64,000 bases of DNA from Sulfurospirillum sp001602955 (lineage in GTDB: Bacteria; Campylobacterota; Campylobacteria; Campylobacterales; Sulfurospirillaceae). Position 1 is the stretch's first letter, and each line of letters starts with the position of its first letter. The position numbers and the translations under genes are program-made. This document shows positions 34,522 through 43,484 of this stretch, in pieces. The stretch spans positions 1 to 64,000 of the forward strand of contig LVAC01000014.1 in the NCBI GenBank assembly GCA_001602955.1, in the 5' to 3' direction. The notes below the pieces were generated by a model. The model ran no database searches, was not told the DNA's origin, and was given only the letters and a program-made list of their open reading frames with translations.

Positions 34522-35748
34522 GTGAAGTTATTGATTGCCGATTTCGTCCTAACATGTAACGCGACGTTTGAGATCATCGAAAAAGGCGGCGTCGTTTTCG
34601 ACGAAACGATTATCGACATAGGACAAAGCGATGCGCTTCAAGCGCGTTATCCGGACGCTACGCTGATTCAAACGCCGCCTCATAGCATTATTTTGCCGGG
34701 TTTGATTAACGCCCATGTGCATTTAGAGTTTAGCGCCAACCGTACGATGCTTCGTTACGGCGACTTTATTCCGTGGCTTCAATCCGTCATTCAACACCGC
34801 GAAGAGCTCAGCGCACTCGCAACGCACGAACACATCGCCGCCGTGCTTCGCGAAATGCTTCAAAGCGGAACGACGACCTTAGGTGCCATCAGCAGTTTCG
34901 GAGCCGATTTACACGCTTGCGTACAAACGCCCCAACGCGTCGTTTATTTCAATGAAGTTTTAGGCTCCGCTCCTAGTGCGGTCGATGCAATGTACGCAGA
35001 CTTTGCGAGTCGTTTTGAAGATTCGAAAGCCCATGCGGGCAATCGTTTTATTCCGGCTATTTCGGTTCATTCGCCCTATTCGACGCATCCGATTTTGGCG
35101 AAAAAAGCCTTGCAAAAAGCACGCGAAGAAGGGTGCGTCGTTTCGACGCATTTTATGGAGAGTCTTGCCGAGCGCGCTTGGCTCGATAACGCCGAGGGGG
35201 ATTTTCAACCCTTTTTAAGCGCGTTTAATCCCCACGCAAAACCGATGTGCGATGCCTTAGAATACCTTGCCCTGTTTGAAAACGTTCCGACGCTCTTTAC
35301 TCATGCGGTTTATGCCGATACCGAAGAGCTGCACGCCCTTTCCGATCAAAAAGCAACGCTCACGCATTGCCCCGTTTCCAATCGTCTTTTGGGTGCAGGC
35401 AAACTTGACGTCGCCAAAGTGCTTGCCGCAAAAATAAACCTTACCTTAGGCACGGACGGTCTCAGTTCCAACACCTCGCTCAGCCTTTGGGACGAGATGC
35501 GAAGTGCTTTGATGATGCATTACGAGCGCGATCTTACGACCTTGGCAAAACTGCTCTTGCAAAGCGTGACATGTAACGCGGCAAACGCCTTAAAACTTCC
35601 GTGCGGCTCGCTTGAAAAAGACCGCTATGCCGACCTTATCGTCGCAACGCTTCCGCAAGCGTGCGACCGAGAAACGCTGATCGTACAAACGCTCTTACAC
35701 ACCCGTCGCATGGAAGCGATTTATATTCACGGAGAAGCCTTATGTTAA
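34522..35748 (+). CDS. mqnF: Aminofutalosine deaminase (menaquinone futalosine pathway)
   Basis: 408-residue amidohydrolase. Metal-binding NAHVHLEF, HSPY, STHFMES and the GTDGLSSNTSLSLWDEM block are intact. The homologous gene in C. jejuni (Cj0067) lies in the same place and belongs to the futalosine route to menaquinone. The start is GTG (34522) behind AAAGGA. The last bases overlap the sppA start by 7 bp. Confidence 0.88.
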   Translation: MKLLIADFVLTCNATFEIIEKGGVVFDETIIDIGQSDALQARYPDATLIQTPPHSIILPGLINAHVHLEFSANRTMLRYGDFIPWLQSVIQHREELSALATHEHIAAVLREMLQSGTTTLGAISSFGADLHACVQTPQRVVYFNEVLGSAPSAVDAMYADFASRFEDSKAHAGNRFIPAISVHSPYSTHPILAKKALQKAREEGCVVSTHFMESLAERAWLDNAEGDFQPFLSAFNPHAKPMCDALEYLALFENVPTLFTHAVYADTEELHALSDQKATLTHCPVSNRLLGAGKLDVAKVLAAKINLTLGTDGLSSNTSLSLWDEMRSALMMHYERDLTTLAKLLLQSVTCNAANALKLPCGSLEKDRYADLIVATLPQACDRETLIVQTLLHTRRMEAIYIHGEALC

Positions 35749-36602
35749 ACCTACTCAAAAAACCCTTTATCGTCTTAGGTGCGATTTTAAACTACGTTCA
35801 AACCCACTTTAAAACCGTCGTCTTACTCTTAATCGTCGCATGGATCGTTGTCTCGCAAGAGGAGATCAAAGAGCCGAACCTTGCGATCGTCAAAATCGAA
35901 GGCGAAATCTTAAACATCGACGAAATTTTGGATACGATCGAAAAAGCCGAAGAAAACGACCAAATCAAAGGCGTACTCTTACATGTCGACTCTCCCGGCG
36001 GCGCACTTGCTCCTTCCATCGAACTCTCGTTAGCGGTTAAGCGATTGGCGGAGAAAAAACCCGTCGTCGCGTACGCGGCGGGAAGCATGACCAGCGGCAG
36101 CTATTACGCTTCGATTTGGTCGAACACCATTATCGCCAATCCGGGTGCCTTTATCGGCTCGATCGGCGTACTTTTCCAAGCACCCAACGTCGCCGAATTG
36201 GCTAAAAAACTAGGTATTTCGGAGCAGATTATTACCGCCGGCGAATACAAACAAATGGGGACGTTTACCAGAGAGTGGACGCCTAAAGAGAAAGAAGCAC
36301 TCAAAGGTCTGATCGGCGATGCATACGACCTTTTCGTCAAAGACGTAGCAACCGCGCGCGGGCTGAACCTTGCGAAACCCGACGAATTTGCGAACGCACA
36401 GGTTTTTATCGCCTCTAAAGCCTTAAACGTTCACCTCATCGACGAAATAGGTTCAGCACAAGAGGCGAAAAAGAGGGTTGAAGCTTTGGCGAACGTCGCG
36501 CATCCCGTTTGGGAAAAACCCGACCCGATGGACAAGTGGATGAAAAAACTCGAAAGCTCGACCAAGCTTCCGCTTCTCAATTTAACCGGGTATCTTAAAT
36601 GA
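35742..36602 (+). CDS. sppA: Signal peptide peptidase SppA
   Basis: 286 residues, S49 serine protease with an N-terminal membrane anchor (TVVLLLIVAWIVV). The catalytic Ser lies in GSMTSGSYYAS and the Lys in the downstream conserved EYKQMGTFTREW region. The start MLNLLKKPF (35742) was preferred over a longer frame inside mqnF. It degrades cleaved signal peptides. Overlaps yitT by 4 bp. Confidence 0.93.
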   Translation: MLNLLKKPFIVLGAILNYVQTHFKTVVLLLIVAWIVVSQEEIKEPNLAIVKIEGEILNIDEILDTIEKAEENDQIKGVLLHVDSPGGALAPSIELSLAVKRLAEKKPVVAYAAGSMTSGSYYASIWSNTIIANPGAFIGSIGVLFQAPNVAELAKKLGISEQIITAGEYKQMGTFTREWTPKEKEALKGLIGDAYDLFVKDVATARGLNLAKPDEFANAQVFIASKALNVHLIDEIGSAQEAKKRVEALANVAHPVWEKPDPMDKWMKKLESSTKLPLLNLTGYLK

Positions 36603-37450
36603 CAAAAGCCTTATTGTCGACGCAACTTCTCCAAACGGCATACGTCTTTTTAGGCGCATTATCGATGGCGTTTGGCGTCGTATGCTTTCTCTCCCCTAAC
36701 GGTGTGATTACCGGAGGGGGCATCGGTATTGCTTTGATTTTGCACTTTTTCATCACGCAACTCACGTTAGGAACGCTGATCGTATGCGTGAGCATTCCTT
36801 TTATCGTTTTAGGGTACGTCTATTTCGGCAAACTCTATTTTCTAAAAACCTTGGTCGCGCTTTTTGCAACCTCTTTTTTTACCGATCTTTTTCGCGAAGC
36901 CTTACACCTCAAACCGCTGAGCGACGATTTATTGCTTGCGGCGGTATTTGGGGGTATTTTTATCGGTCTTGGCGTAGGCTTGATTATCAAAGGACGTTCT
37001 TCGACCGGAAGCACCTCCGTTGTGGGAGAAATCGTCGCGCAAAAGACGAAGTTCAAAGCTGCCGAAGTGCTTTTGAGCATCGATCTTTCGATTATGATCG
37101 TCTATATTTTTGCCTACGGCGATATTTCAAGAGCCCTTTACAGTATGTTCGGCGTTTACGTCACGACCAAAGTAATCGATACGATCATTACGGGTCGCCC
37201 GTCTAAAAAAGTCGTCAAAATCATCTCTAACAACGTTGAAATCCTCACCGAGCAGATTCGCGATCGCATCGAAGAACACGGTACGATCTTTACGGGAACG
37301 GGGTTGCATCATGAAAAGCAGATTAAAACGATGATTTTACTTTCCGTCGAAGCCTCGAAAATCCAACTCTTAAAAGATATTATCCGTGAATACGATCCCG
37401 AAGCGTTTCTGATCATTTCCGAGGCAAGCGAATTTTTAGGTAGAGACTAA
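36599..37450 (+). CDS. YitT-family membrane protein
   Basis: 283 residues. DUF161 membrane part with five or six helices (FLSPNGVITGGGIGIALILH, GLGVGLIIKGRSSTGSTSVV) and a C-terminal DUF2179 soluble domain (GTIFTGTGLHHEKQIKTMILL). Function unknown. It ends the mqnF-sppA-yitT operon, 4 bp from convergent yeiH. Confidence 0.9.
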   Translation: MTKALLSTQLLQTAYVFLGALSMAFGVVCFLSPNGVITGGGIGIALILHFFITQLTLGTLIVCVSIPFIVLGYVYFGKLYFLKTLVALFATSFFTDLFREALHLKPLSDDLLLAAVFGGIFIGLGVGLIIKGRSSTGSTSVVGEIVAQKTKFKAAEVLLSIDLSIMIVYIFAYGDISRALYSMFGVYVTTKVIDTIITGRPSKKVVKIISNNVEILTEQIRDRIEEHGTIFTGTGLHHEKQIKTMILLSVEASKIQLLKDIIREYDPEAFLIISEASEFLGRD

Positions 37451-37454
37451 CGCG

Positions 37455-38480
37455 CTACAACGTCAAAGAAAATTTAACGATGGCAAAGCCTCCGAAAATC
37501 AACCATACAAATAAAATCGTCGCTAAATAGACCGGCTTCATACCCACGTTTTTAAACTTGCTCGCATTGGTTTCCATACCCAAAGCACTCATCGCCATGG
37601 TCAACAAAAACGTGTCCAAGGCGTTGATCGTATCGACGACATGTAAGGGCAGAAGATGCAGCGAATTAAATCCCGCAACGACGATAAACAAAACCGCAAA
37701 CCACGGTATCGTAATCTTGGTTTTGGTTTTGTAAATCGACTTGGAGGCACGCGTTAGCCAAAGTCCCAAAAGAATCAAAAACGGCGCCAACAACATAACG
37801 CGTATCATCTTAACGATCACGGCACTTTGCGACGTTTCATCGCCGATGGCATTTCCGGCGGCAACAACGTGCGCAACTTCATGCAAAGTTCCTCCGACGT
37901 AAATACCCATTTCGGAGGGACTCAAAGGCACAAACCCGGCACGGTACAAAAAGGGGTACAAAAACATCGCTATCGTTCCAAACACGACGACCGTGGAAAC
38001 GGCGATCGTGCTTTTATACGCTTCGGCTTTGACGACGGGCTCGGTTGCCAGAACCGCCGCCGCTCCGCAAATGGAACTGCCCGCCGCGGTCAAAATCGTC
38101 GTCTCCTTATCGAGTTTTAGCAGTTTCGTCCCGACCAGATAACCGATGATAAACGTCAATGAAACGACCAATACGCTCGTAACGACGCCCGCCAAACCGA
38201 CTTCGAGGATATTTTGAAACGTCAAACGAAAACCGTAAAAAACGATCCCCGTACGTAAAATCGTTTTAGTCGAAAATAAAATACCCGCAACCCACTCTTG
38301 CGGCAATTTCGAACGCAAGGTGTTAGCATAGAGCATTCCGAGCACAATGCCCACGATCAACGGGCTTAAACCCAAATGTTTAAACAGCTCAAACTCGCTC
38401 AAGTACATAGCACTCGTCGCAAAAAGCGCGACAAACAAGATACCGCTTAGGGTATGAGACCGATTTTCTTTACGAAACAT
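37455..38480 (-). CDS. YeiH-family putative sulfate/sulfite exporter
   Basis: 341 residues, about ten helices. ILTAAGSSICGAAAVLATEP and GGTLHEVAHVVAAG are the family signature. The start MFRKEN (38480) has a good ribosome site AAGGAAG; an upstream ATG adds 8 residues. The divergent LysR gene 195 bp away is the usual regulator arrangement for this family (YeiE-YeiH in E. coli). Confidence 0.88.
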   Translation of the reverse strand: MFRKENRSHTLSGILFVALFATSAMYLSEFELFKHLGLSPLIVGIVLGMLYANTLRSKLPQEWVAGILFSTKTILRTGIVFYGFRLTFQNILEVGLAGVVTSVLVVSLTFIIGYLVGTKLLKLDKETTILTAAGSSICGAAAVLATEPVVKAEAYKSTIAVSTVVVFGTIAMFLYPFLYRAGFVPLSPSEMGIYVGGTLHEVAHVVAAGNAIGDETSQSAVIVKMIRVMLLAPFLILLGLWLTRASKSIYKTKTKITIPWFAVLFIVVAGFNSLHLLPLHVVDTINALDTFLLTMAMSALGMETNASKFKNVGMKPVYLATILFVWLIFGGFAIVKFSLTL

Positions 38481-38675
38481 TCCGCTTCCTTCTAAAAATT
38501 TCAACCATTATAGGAGCTTTTTATTCATAAACAAAATAAATTAAATTTGCTATAATCATTAATATTTTAAATCAATTTCGTGTAAAAACGATTGGGTACG
38601 CCCTAGACTTCGCGCTAGCACATCATTCCTAACGCGTAAAAAGCGTTTGACGCTAATTTTGAAGAAAGAAAGAAA
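38481..38675. promoter_or_regulatory. Divergent control region of yeiH and lysR
   Basis: 195 bp without a gene. The part near 38520-38580 is very AT-rich (ATTAATATTTTAAAT) and is the likely place for both -10 regions and a LysR binding site. A GC-rich part (38600-38660) has short inverted repeats including AACGC...GCGTT. Confidence 0.45.
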
Positions 38676-39557
38676 ATGACGCTCAAAGAACTCTCTTTTT
38701 TTTACCGTTTATGCGAAGAGCCCCATTTTTCCAGAACGGCACAAAAGTTAAACATCACGCAATCGGCACTCTCCTTGGCGATCAAATCGCTTGAGCACGA
38801 CATCGGCGAACCTCTCTTCGATCGCATCGGGAAAAAGTTGGTTTTAAGCGAAACGGGAAGACTTTTTAAAGAGCTAACCTACCCTGCTTTCACGGCACTT
38901 TTAGAAGCACAAAGTTTGTTTAGCGGCAATGCGCTTTTGGGTATTTTGAAAATTGCTTCGAGCAAAACCGTCGGCGATTATTTGACGCCCCGCATCGTGT
39001 TTGATTTTTTACTGCTCCATGAAAACGTACGCATTCATAAAGAGATTCATAATTCGGCGACGATCATTCAAATGGTCAAAAACGGCATCATCGACGTAGG
39101 ATTTATCGAATCGGCATGCGATGAACGCGAAATCGTCAAAGAGACGATCGGCTATGACGAACTCATCGTCGTAACCAGCGATAGCGCATTGGCAAATCGG
39201 TGCGTCTACATCGACGAGTTATTCGAGAAAAAGTGGATTTTACGGGAAAAAGGATCGGGTACGCGCGAAGTTTTTTTAGAAGCGTTGGGGGAGATTGCGC
39301 GTTCTTTGCCCGTCTTCACGGAATTTAGCGAATTTGAAGAGGCAAAAACCCTTCTGTTGCACTCTGCGGATATTATGACGTGCGTCTCGCGCGTCGTCGT
39401 CGAAAAAGAGCTTCAACGTCGCGAACTCTTTGAAGTTCAGCTCAAAAACGTCTCGATTCGTCGTCCGTTTTACCTGATTTACCACAAAGACAAGTACCAA
39501 AGCAAACTTTTGAGTACGTTTAAAACGCATGTCCTAAACGTACTCCGTCCTTCTTAA
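38676..39557 (+). CDS. LysR-family regulator (YeiE-like)
   Basis: 293 residues. The N-terminal winged helix-turn-helix (FYRLCEEPHFSRTAQKLNI, QSALSLAIKSLEHDIGEPLF) is canonical; a type 2 periplasmic-binding fold for effector binding follows. Divergent orientation suggests it controls yeiH. The inducer could be a sulfur or nitrogen oxyanion, but nothing in the sequence shows this. Confidence 0.9.
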   Translation: MTLKELSFFYRLCEEPHFSRTAQKLNITQSALSLAIKSLEHDIGEPLFDRIGKKLVLSETGRLFKELTYPAFTALLEAQSLFSGNALLGILKIASSKTVGDYLTPRIVFDFLLLHENVRIHKEIHNSATIIQMVKNGIIDVGFIESACDEREIVKETIGYDELIVVTSDSALANRCVYIDELFEKKWILREKGSGTREVFLEALGEIARSLPVFTEFSEFEEAKTLLLHSADIMTCVSRVVVEKELQRRELFEVQLKNVSIRRPFYLIYHKDKYQSKLLSTFKTHVLNVLRPS

Positions 39558-39558
39558 A

Positions 39559-40194
39559 TTAACACGCGTTTTGGCGGCGATAGTCGATAATCTCTTCGAT
39601 AGAAACGATCGGGAAACCGCTTTTGCGCGCAAAGGCGCGTACGTCTTCTCCTTTGGTCATCGTGCCGTCCGGATTGGTCAGTTCACACAACACCGCATAA
39701 GGCGAAAGTCCCGCTAAACGCATCAAATCCACCGAAGCTTCGGTATGACCGTCACGTTCCAGCACACCGCCTTCTTTGGCGCGAAGCGGAAAAACATGCC
39801 CCGGAGAGACGATTTTGGTTTTTCCGTTTGGATGAAGTGCCGCTTGAATCGTTCTCAGACGATCTTTCGCGCTCACGCCCGTACTGACGTCTTCTTTGGC
39901 TTCGATGGAGACCGTAAAGCCGGTGTGAAATTTGGATTGGTTGTGCGCGACCATCATCGGCAGTTCCAACGCATCTACTTTATCGGGAGGCAAACACAAA
40001 CAGACGATTCCGCTGCATTCGCGAATCAGCAACGCCGTTTGTTCCAACGTTAGCGTTTCGGCATGAAAGATAACGTCGGCTTCGTCTTCACGATCGTTTC
40101 GATCGGTAACGATAACGCCGCTACGGTTGCGTAACGCTTCCAAAGCGTTCGAGAGGGAAGTAGGCGCGACAAAACGCGCGCAAGGTTGATTCAT
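39559..40194 (-). CDS. ribB: 3,4-dihydroxy-2-butanone 4-phosphate synthase
   Basis: 211 residues; makes the four-carbon unit of riboflavin from ribulose 5-phosphate. VTDRNDREDEADVIFHAE binds metal and RDGHTEASVDLMRLAGLSP holds the substrate. No GTP cyclohydrolase II domain is attached, so a separate ribA or ribBA is expected elsewhere. TAGGAG precedes the ATG. The FMN riboswitch 100 bp upstream indicates feedback control by FMN. Confidence 0.95.
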   Translation of the reverse strand: MNQPCARFVAPTSLSNALEALRNRSGVIVTDRNDREDEADVIFHAETLTLEQTALLIRECSGIVCLCLPPDKVDALELPMMVAHNQSKFHTGFTVSIEAKEDVSTGVSAKDRLRTIQAALHPNGKTKIVSPGHVFPLRAKEGGVLERDGHTEASVDLMRLAGLSPYAVLCELTNPDGTMTKGEDVRAFARKSGFPIVSIEEIIDYRRQNAC

Positions 40195-40293
40195 GGGTTA
40201 CTCCTAAGAAAATGAGTAAACTTACCAGAATCAGGGCATGTTTAATACTTAGAGACACGACCTTGTCATACAACAATGGCAATAAGGGACTCT

Positions 40294-40440
40294 ATTCTCT
40301 CTCATCCGGACTGTAACCGTTGGTTTTGGAGTTGCACCAAATCTGCTTGACCCTTCACATTCTTACATGTAAAGGCGCTCGCGGACTCTCTTACATGTAA
40401 GATTACCGCCAGTAGGGAATCGCACCCTGCCCTGAGAAAT
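40294..40440 (-). promoter_or_regulatory. FMN riboswitch (RFN element) controlling ribB
   Basis: Read on the minus strand, the conserved segments appear in order: CAGGGCAGGGTG, ATTCCCTACTGGCGGTAAT, AGTCCGCGAGCG, GGTGCAACTCC, CGGTTACAGTCCGGATGAGAGA. P1 closes between TTCTC near 40434-40438 and GAGAA near 40294-40300. Both variable segments contain the word TTACATGTAA (40363-40372 and 40391-40400). The expression platform is 40195-40293; I do not see an obvious terminator there, so control may act at translation. Confidence 0.95.
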
Positions 40441-40475
40441 AAGTTTCGTTGAAATCATACAACCGATTGGCTTAA

Positions 40476-41360
40476 TTAAAAACGCTTTTTCAGACTGTTC
40501 ACGATACCCGAACTTATCACCAACGCCAATCCGATAAAATAGACCGGTAAAATCGGCTCGTCAAATACCGCGATGAGAAAACTTGCCGACAAAACGGGCG
40601 TGATAAAAATAAAAGGAGCGACAAACGATGCATCGGCGTTTTGCAAGGCTTTAATCCAAAAGAGATACGAAATGCCGTTTAAAAAAACACCGTTTACGGC
40701 GATAAAGAGCCACTCTTGAGCCGTAGGAAACGCAAAGCTAGAAAACGTCTCCATCGAAATAAACGAATACACCACCGCCGTAAAAAAGTAGACGCTCACG
40801 GCATTGGTTAGATTGATGCTCACTTTTTTACTGAGCACCGAAAAGAGCGCGAACGAAAAAGCACCGATGAGAACGGTGATAATGACGCCGATATTTCCAA
40901 AATCGACTTGCGCCAAATCGCCTTTGGTAATGACGATCGCCACGCCCGCAAACCCCAAAATCAACGAAACGATCTTAGCCAATCCGAGACGTTCTTTCAA
41001 AATAAAGAGCGACAAAAGTACGATAAAAATCGGCCATGTGTATTGCATGACCAAGACTTCCAAACCGTTGGCTCTTTCGTAACCGAAATAGAGCAACAAA
41101 TAAAACAAGAAGTCTAAAAAACCAAGACCCAATAGCGCAAGATACGTTTTAGCCGAATATTTGAGCAATTCATGCGTTCTTCGGCGATACGTAGCCACCG
41201 CCAAAAGCGATAAAAACGACACGACGCTGGAGTAAAAAAGGTACTGATGATGATCGAGTCTAGATTGAGAAAGTTTGGCAAACGTCGGAATCATCGACCA
41301 TAAAAAAATACAAAGTGCCACATAAAAGATGCCCTGCGCTTTTTTGGAAAGCGGTTTCAT
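40476..41360 (-). CDS. EamA-family drug/metabolite transporter
   Basis: 294 residues with ten helices in two EamA repeats (about 10-145 and 155-290). It lies 36 bp before the start of the riboswitch on the same strand, so it is transcribed toward ribB, but the substrate is not evident. Riboflavin is not implied by the protein itself. Confidence 0.88.
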   Translation of the reverse strand: MKPLSKKAQGIFYVALCIFLWSMIPTFAKLSQSRLDHHQYLFYSSVVSFLSLLAVATYRRRTHELLKYSAKTYLALLGLGFLDFLFYLLLYFGYERANGLEVLVMQYTWPIFIVLLSLFILKERLGLAKIVSLILGFAGVAIVITKGDLAQVDFGNIGVIITVLIGAFSFALFSVLSKKVSINLTNAVSVYFFTAVVYSFISMETFSSFAFPTAQEWLFIAVNGVFLNGISYLFWIKALQNADASFVAPFIFITPVLSASFLIAVFDEPILPVYFIGLALVISSGIVNSLKKRF

Positions 41361-41433
41361 TCACGTCCTTTTTGAAAAATTTTATTATAACGTGTTCTTT
41401 CAAAATTGCTATAATTACGTAAAAAGAGCCATA

Positions 41434-42426
41434 ATGAACGATCTTATCGCCAAACTCCCCAAAGCCGAACTTCACCTTCACATCGAAGGCACCTTAGAGC
41501 CCGAACTCCTGTTTACGTTGGCTCAAAAAAACAACGTCGTTATCCCTTACCCCAGTGTTGAAGCGGTGAAAAAAGCTTACCGTTTTACCTCGTTGCAGTC
41601 GTTTTTGGACATCTATTACGCGGGAGCGGCGGTACTTATCGGCGAGTCTGATTTTTTTGAGCTGACGTGGGCGTACCTTCTTAAATGCCAAGAGCAAAAC
41701 GTCTTACATGTAGAGATTTTTTTCGATCCGCAAACCCACACCGCCCGCGGTATCGCGTTTGAAACCGTCATAAGAGGCATTACCCGTGCGTTAGAGCGCG
41801 CCGAAGCGGAGTTGGGTATCAGCGCGTATCTCATCATGTGCTTTTTACGCCATTTAAGCGAAGAATCGGCGTTTGAAACGCTTCAAGCATCCCTTCCGTT
41901 CAAAGAGAAGATTATCGGTGTAGGACTCGATTCCAGCGAAGTGGGACACCCGCCTTCCAAATTTAAGCGTCTCTTTGAAGCCTGCGCCAAAGAGGGTTAC
42001 GCCATCGTCGCACATGCCGGCGAAGAGGGAGATAGTTCGTACATCTGGGAAGCGATTCGATTATTACATGTGAGCCGTATCGATCACGGGATTCGCTGCG
42101 ACGAAGACGACTCGTTGGTTGCTTACCTTAGGGCGCACCGCATTCCCTTGACCGTTTGCCCGCTTTCCAACGTCAAACTCCGTGCGGTCAACGATATGAA
42201 GCACCATAACATTCTCAAACTTCTGCATCAAGGGCTTTTAGTGACGGTTAATTCGGACGATCCAGCCTACTTTGGCGGCTATGTCAACGAAAACTACGAA
42301 GCACTGATTCAAAACTTACATGTCAGTCCCGAAGAGCTCAAAATTTTGGCGAAAAATTCGTTTGAAGCCTCGTTTTTACCGCAAGAACGCAAAGAGTATT
42401 TTTACCGATACATCGACGCGCTTTGA
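41434..42426 (+). CDS. Adenine deaminase (Add-type amidohydrolase)
   Basis: 330 residues from the ATG at 41434; an in-frame ATG further up lacks a ribosome site. The metal-site motifs AELHLHIEG, VAHAGEEG, SRIDHGIRC and VNSDDPAYFGGY are intact. FLDIYYAGAAVL, LTWAYLLKC and VEIFFDPQTHTARG match the adenine-specific branch of the adenosine deaminase family rather than true adenosine deaminases. Three TTACATGT words in it (41704, 42064, 42316) each encode Leu-His-Val. Confidence 0.88.
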   Translation: MNDLIAKLPKAELHLHIEGTLEPELLFTLAQKNNVVIPYPSVEAVKKAYRFTSLQSFLDIYYAGAAVLIGESDFFELTWAYLLKCQEQNVLHVEIFFDPQTHTARGIAFETVIRGITRALERAEAELGISAYLIMCFLRHLSEESAFETLQASLPFKEKIIGVGLDSSEVGHPPSKFKRLFEACAKEGYAIVAHAGEEGDSSYIWEAIRLLHVSRIDHGIRCDEDDSLVAYLRAHRIPLTVCPLSNVKLRAVNDMKHHNILKLLHQGLLVTVNSDDPAYFGGYVNENYEALIQNLHVSPEELKILAKNSFEASFLPQERKEYFYRYIDAL

Positions 42427-42472
42427 GGAATACTCCTTGCACTCTTCTTGCATGACATGTAAGGAGTTAACG

Positions 42473-42661
42473 ATGGACGAAAAAGAGCTTAAAAAAGAGT
42501 TGGCGCGTCTGAAGCGCATTGCGGTAGAAATTGCCGGAGAGATTCACGACATCGTCGAAGATACTTTATGGGTCAAGTACGAAGAACTACCGATTCTCTC
42601 GGCTAAGGTCGTCGAAGCGGTTAAAGAAGCCGAAGTGTTCAAAGTACGCAACCATCTTTAA
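42473..42661 (+). CDS. Small helical protein, DUF683/CCE_0567-like
   Basis: 62 residues, almost entirely helical: EKELKKELARLKRIAVEIAG then EIHDIVEDTLWVKYEELP and a third charged helix. The layout (ELKKE...LHDLxE...) resembles the small CCE_0567 metalloprotein family. AAGGAG precedes the ATG by a good distance. It follows the adenine deaminase by 46 bp and is probably co-transcribed with it. Confidence 0.7.
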   Translation: MDEKELKKELARLKRIAVEIAGEIHDIVEDTLWVKYEELPILSAKVVEAVKEAEVFKVRNHL

Positions 42662-42665
42662 TGCT

Positions 42666-43421
42666 TTAATGCGCGATAATCCAATCGGCAATCTTGCTAA
42701 GCGTTTCCGATTCAACGCCGTTAAACCCGTGATAAGCATACGCCATGCACGGATCGCCTTGCGATTTTCCGCCTTGAATCATGATGAGCTCCGCGAAGGG
42801 CAATTTTTTCATTAAGGTGTCGATTAGCGAAGGCGAACAATGTACGCATCCGTCATTTGCATGATGCACGACTAAAACCGGCATCGATATTTTTTCAAGC
42901 GGCATTTGAGGCACCGCATCGCTTTTTGGATCGCTTAATATCGTCGACGTCAAAACGAAACCCGCAACACCCTGAATACCGTGGGTTGCCGCATAAGCAA
43001 CCGATTGCGTCCCACGGCTCGTTCCCACAAGCCAAATCGGTACGTTTGTTTTGGTTTTCACCCAATCGATGACGTTTTGGATGTCTTGTACATGTTCTTT
43101 GCTTTGACGAAACCCGTTTAAATAAGGCTCACGCTGGCGATCGCTCGGAGCATCGACGATTACGACCGTTAGATGCGCATCGACAAAAAGTTCTCGCGTA
43201 CGCATGAGAAAATTACCTTCTCCCCAACCGAATGTCCCGTCTTGCTTGAGTTGTATCCCGCCGTGTCCTCCGGCAAATAAGATGACCGCAGCCTTCGCAG
43301 TAGGCGATTCACGAAACATTATACGTTCACTAACGCCGTCTCGGGTTGGAATATCTAGGATGTGAGCGTGAAGAAAACTCATAAACAATAGAAGTATCGA
43401 AAGAGAGTATTTTGCCATCAT
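42666..43421 (-). CDS. Exported alpha/beta hydrolase
   Basis: 251 residues with a signal peptide (LSILLLFMSFLHAH). The nucleophile Ser is in LVGTSRGTQSV (G-x-S-x-G), the Asp in VVHHANDGCVHC and the His in AYHGFNG. A periplasmic esterase or related enzyme; the substrate is unknown. A pair of cysteines around the Asp (GCVHC) is unusual. Confidence 0.8.
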   Translation of the reverse strand: MMAKYSLSILLLFMSFLHAHILDIPTRDGVSERIMFRESPTAKAAVILFAGGHGGIQLKQDGTFGWGEGNFLMRTRELFVDAHLTVVIVDAPSDRQREPYLNGFRQSKEHVQDIQNVIDWVKTKTNVPIWLVGTSRGTQSVAYAATHGIQGVAGFVLTSTILSDPKSDAVPQMPLEKISMPVLVVHHANDGCVHCSPSLIDTLMKKLPFAELIMIQGGKSQGDPCMAYAYHGFNGVESETLSKIADWIIAH

Positions 43422-43442
43422 CGCTCTTGAAAGTATATCGCG

Positions 43443-43480
43443 ACGGGGCGACGACGATCTGTTTTTCGCCGTCGCCCCGT
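43443..43480. terminator. GC-rich hairpin between the envelope operon and the hydrolase
   Basis: Arms ACGGGGCGACG and CGTCGCCCCGT (11 bp perfect), with a further CGA/TCG pairing after one mismatch and a T-rich loop. It sits 4 bp after the last gene of the four-gene envelope operon. A strong terminator candidate, though the T-run lies in the loop. Confidence 0.65.
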
Positions 43481-43484
43481 GCTA

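Noticed and set aside
16758..38610. Similarity between ACGATTGGGT-GCGTACGCC at about 16758 and ACGATTGGGTACGCC at about 38587
   Set aside because: The match is short and not extended on either side; the first is explained by a terminator hairpin.
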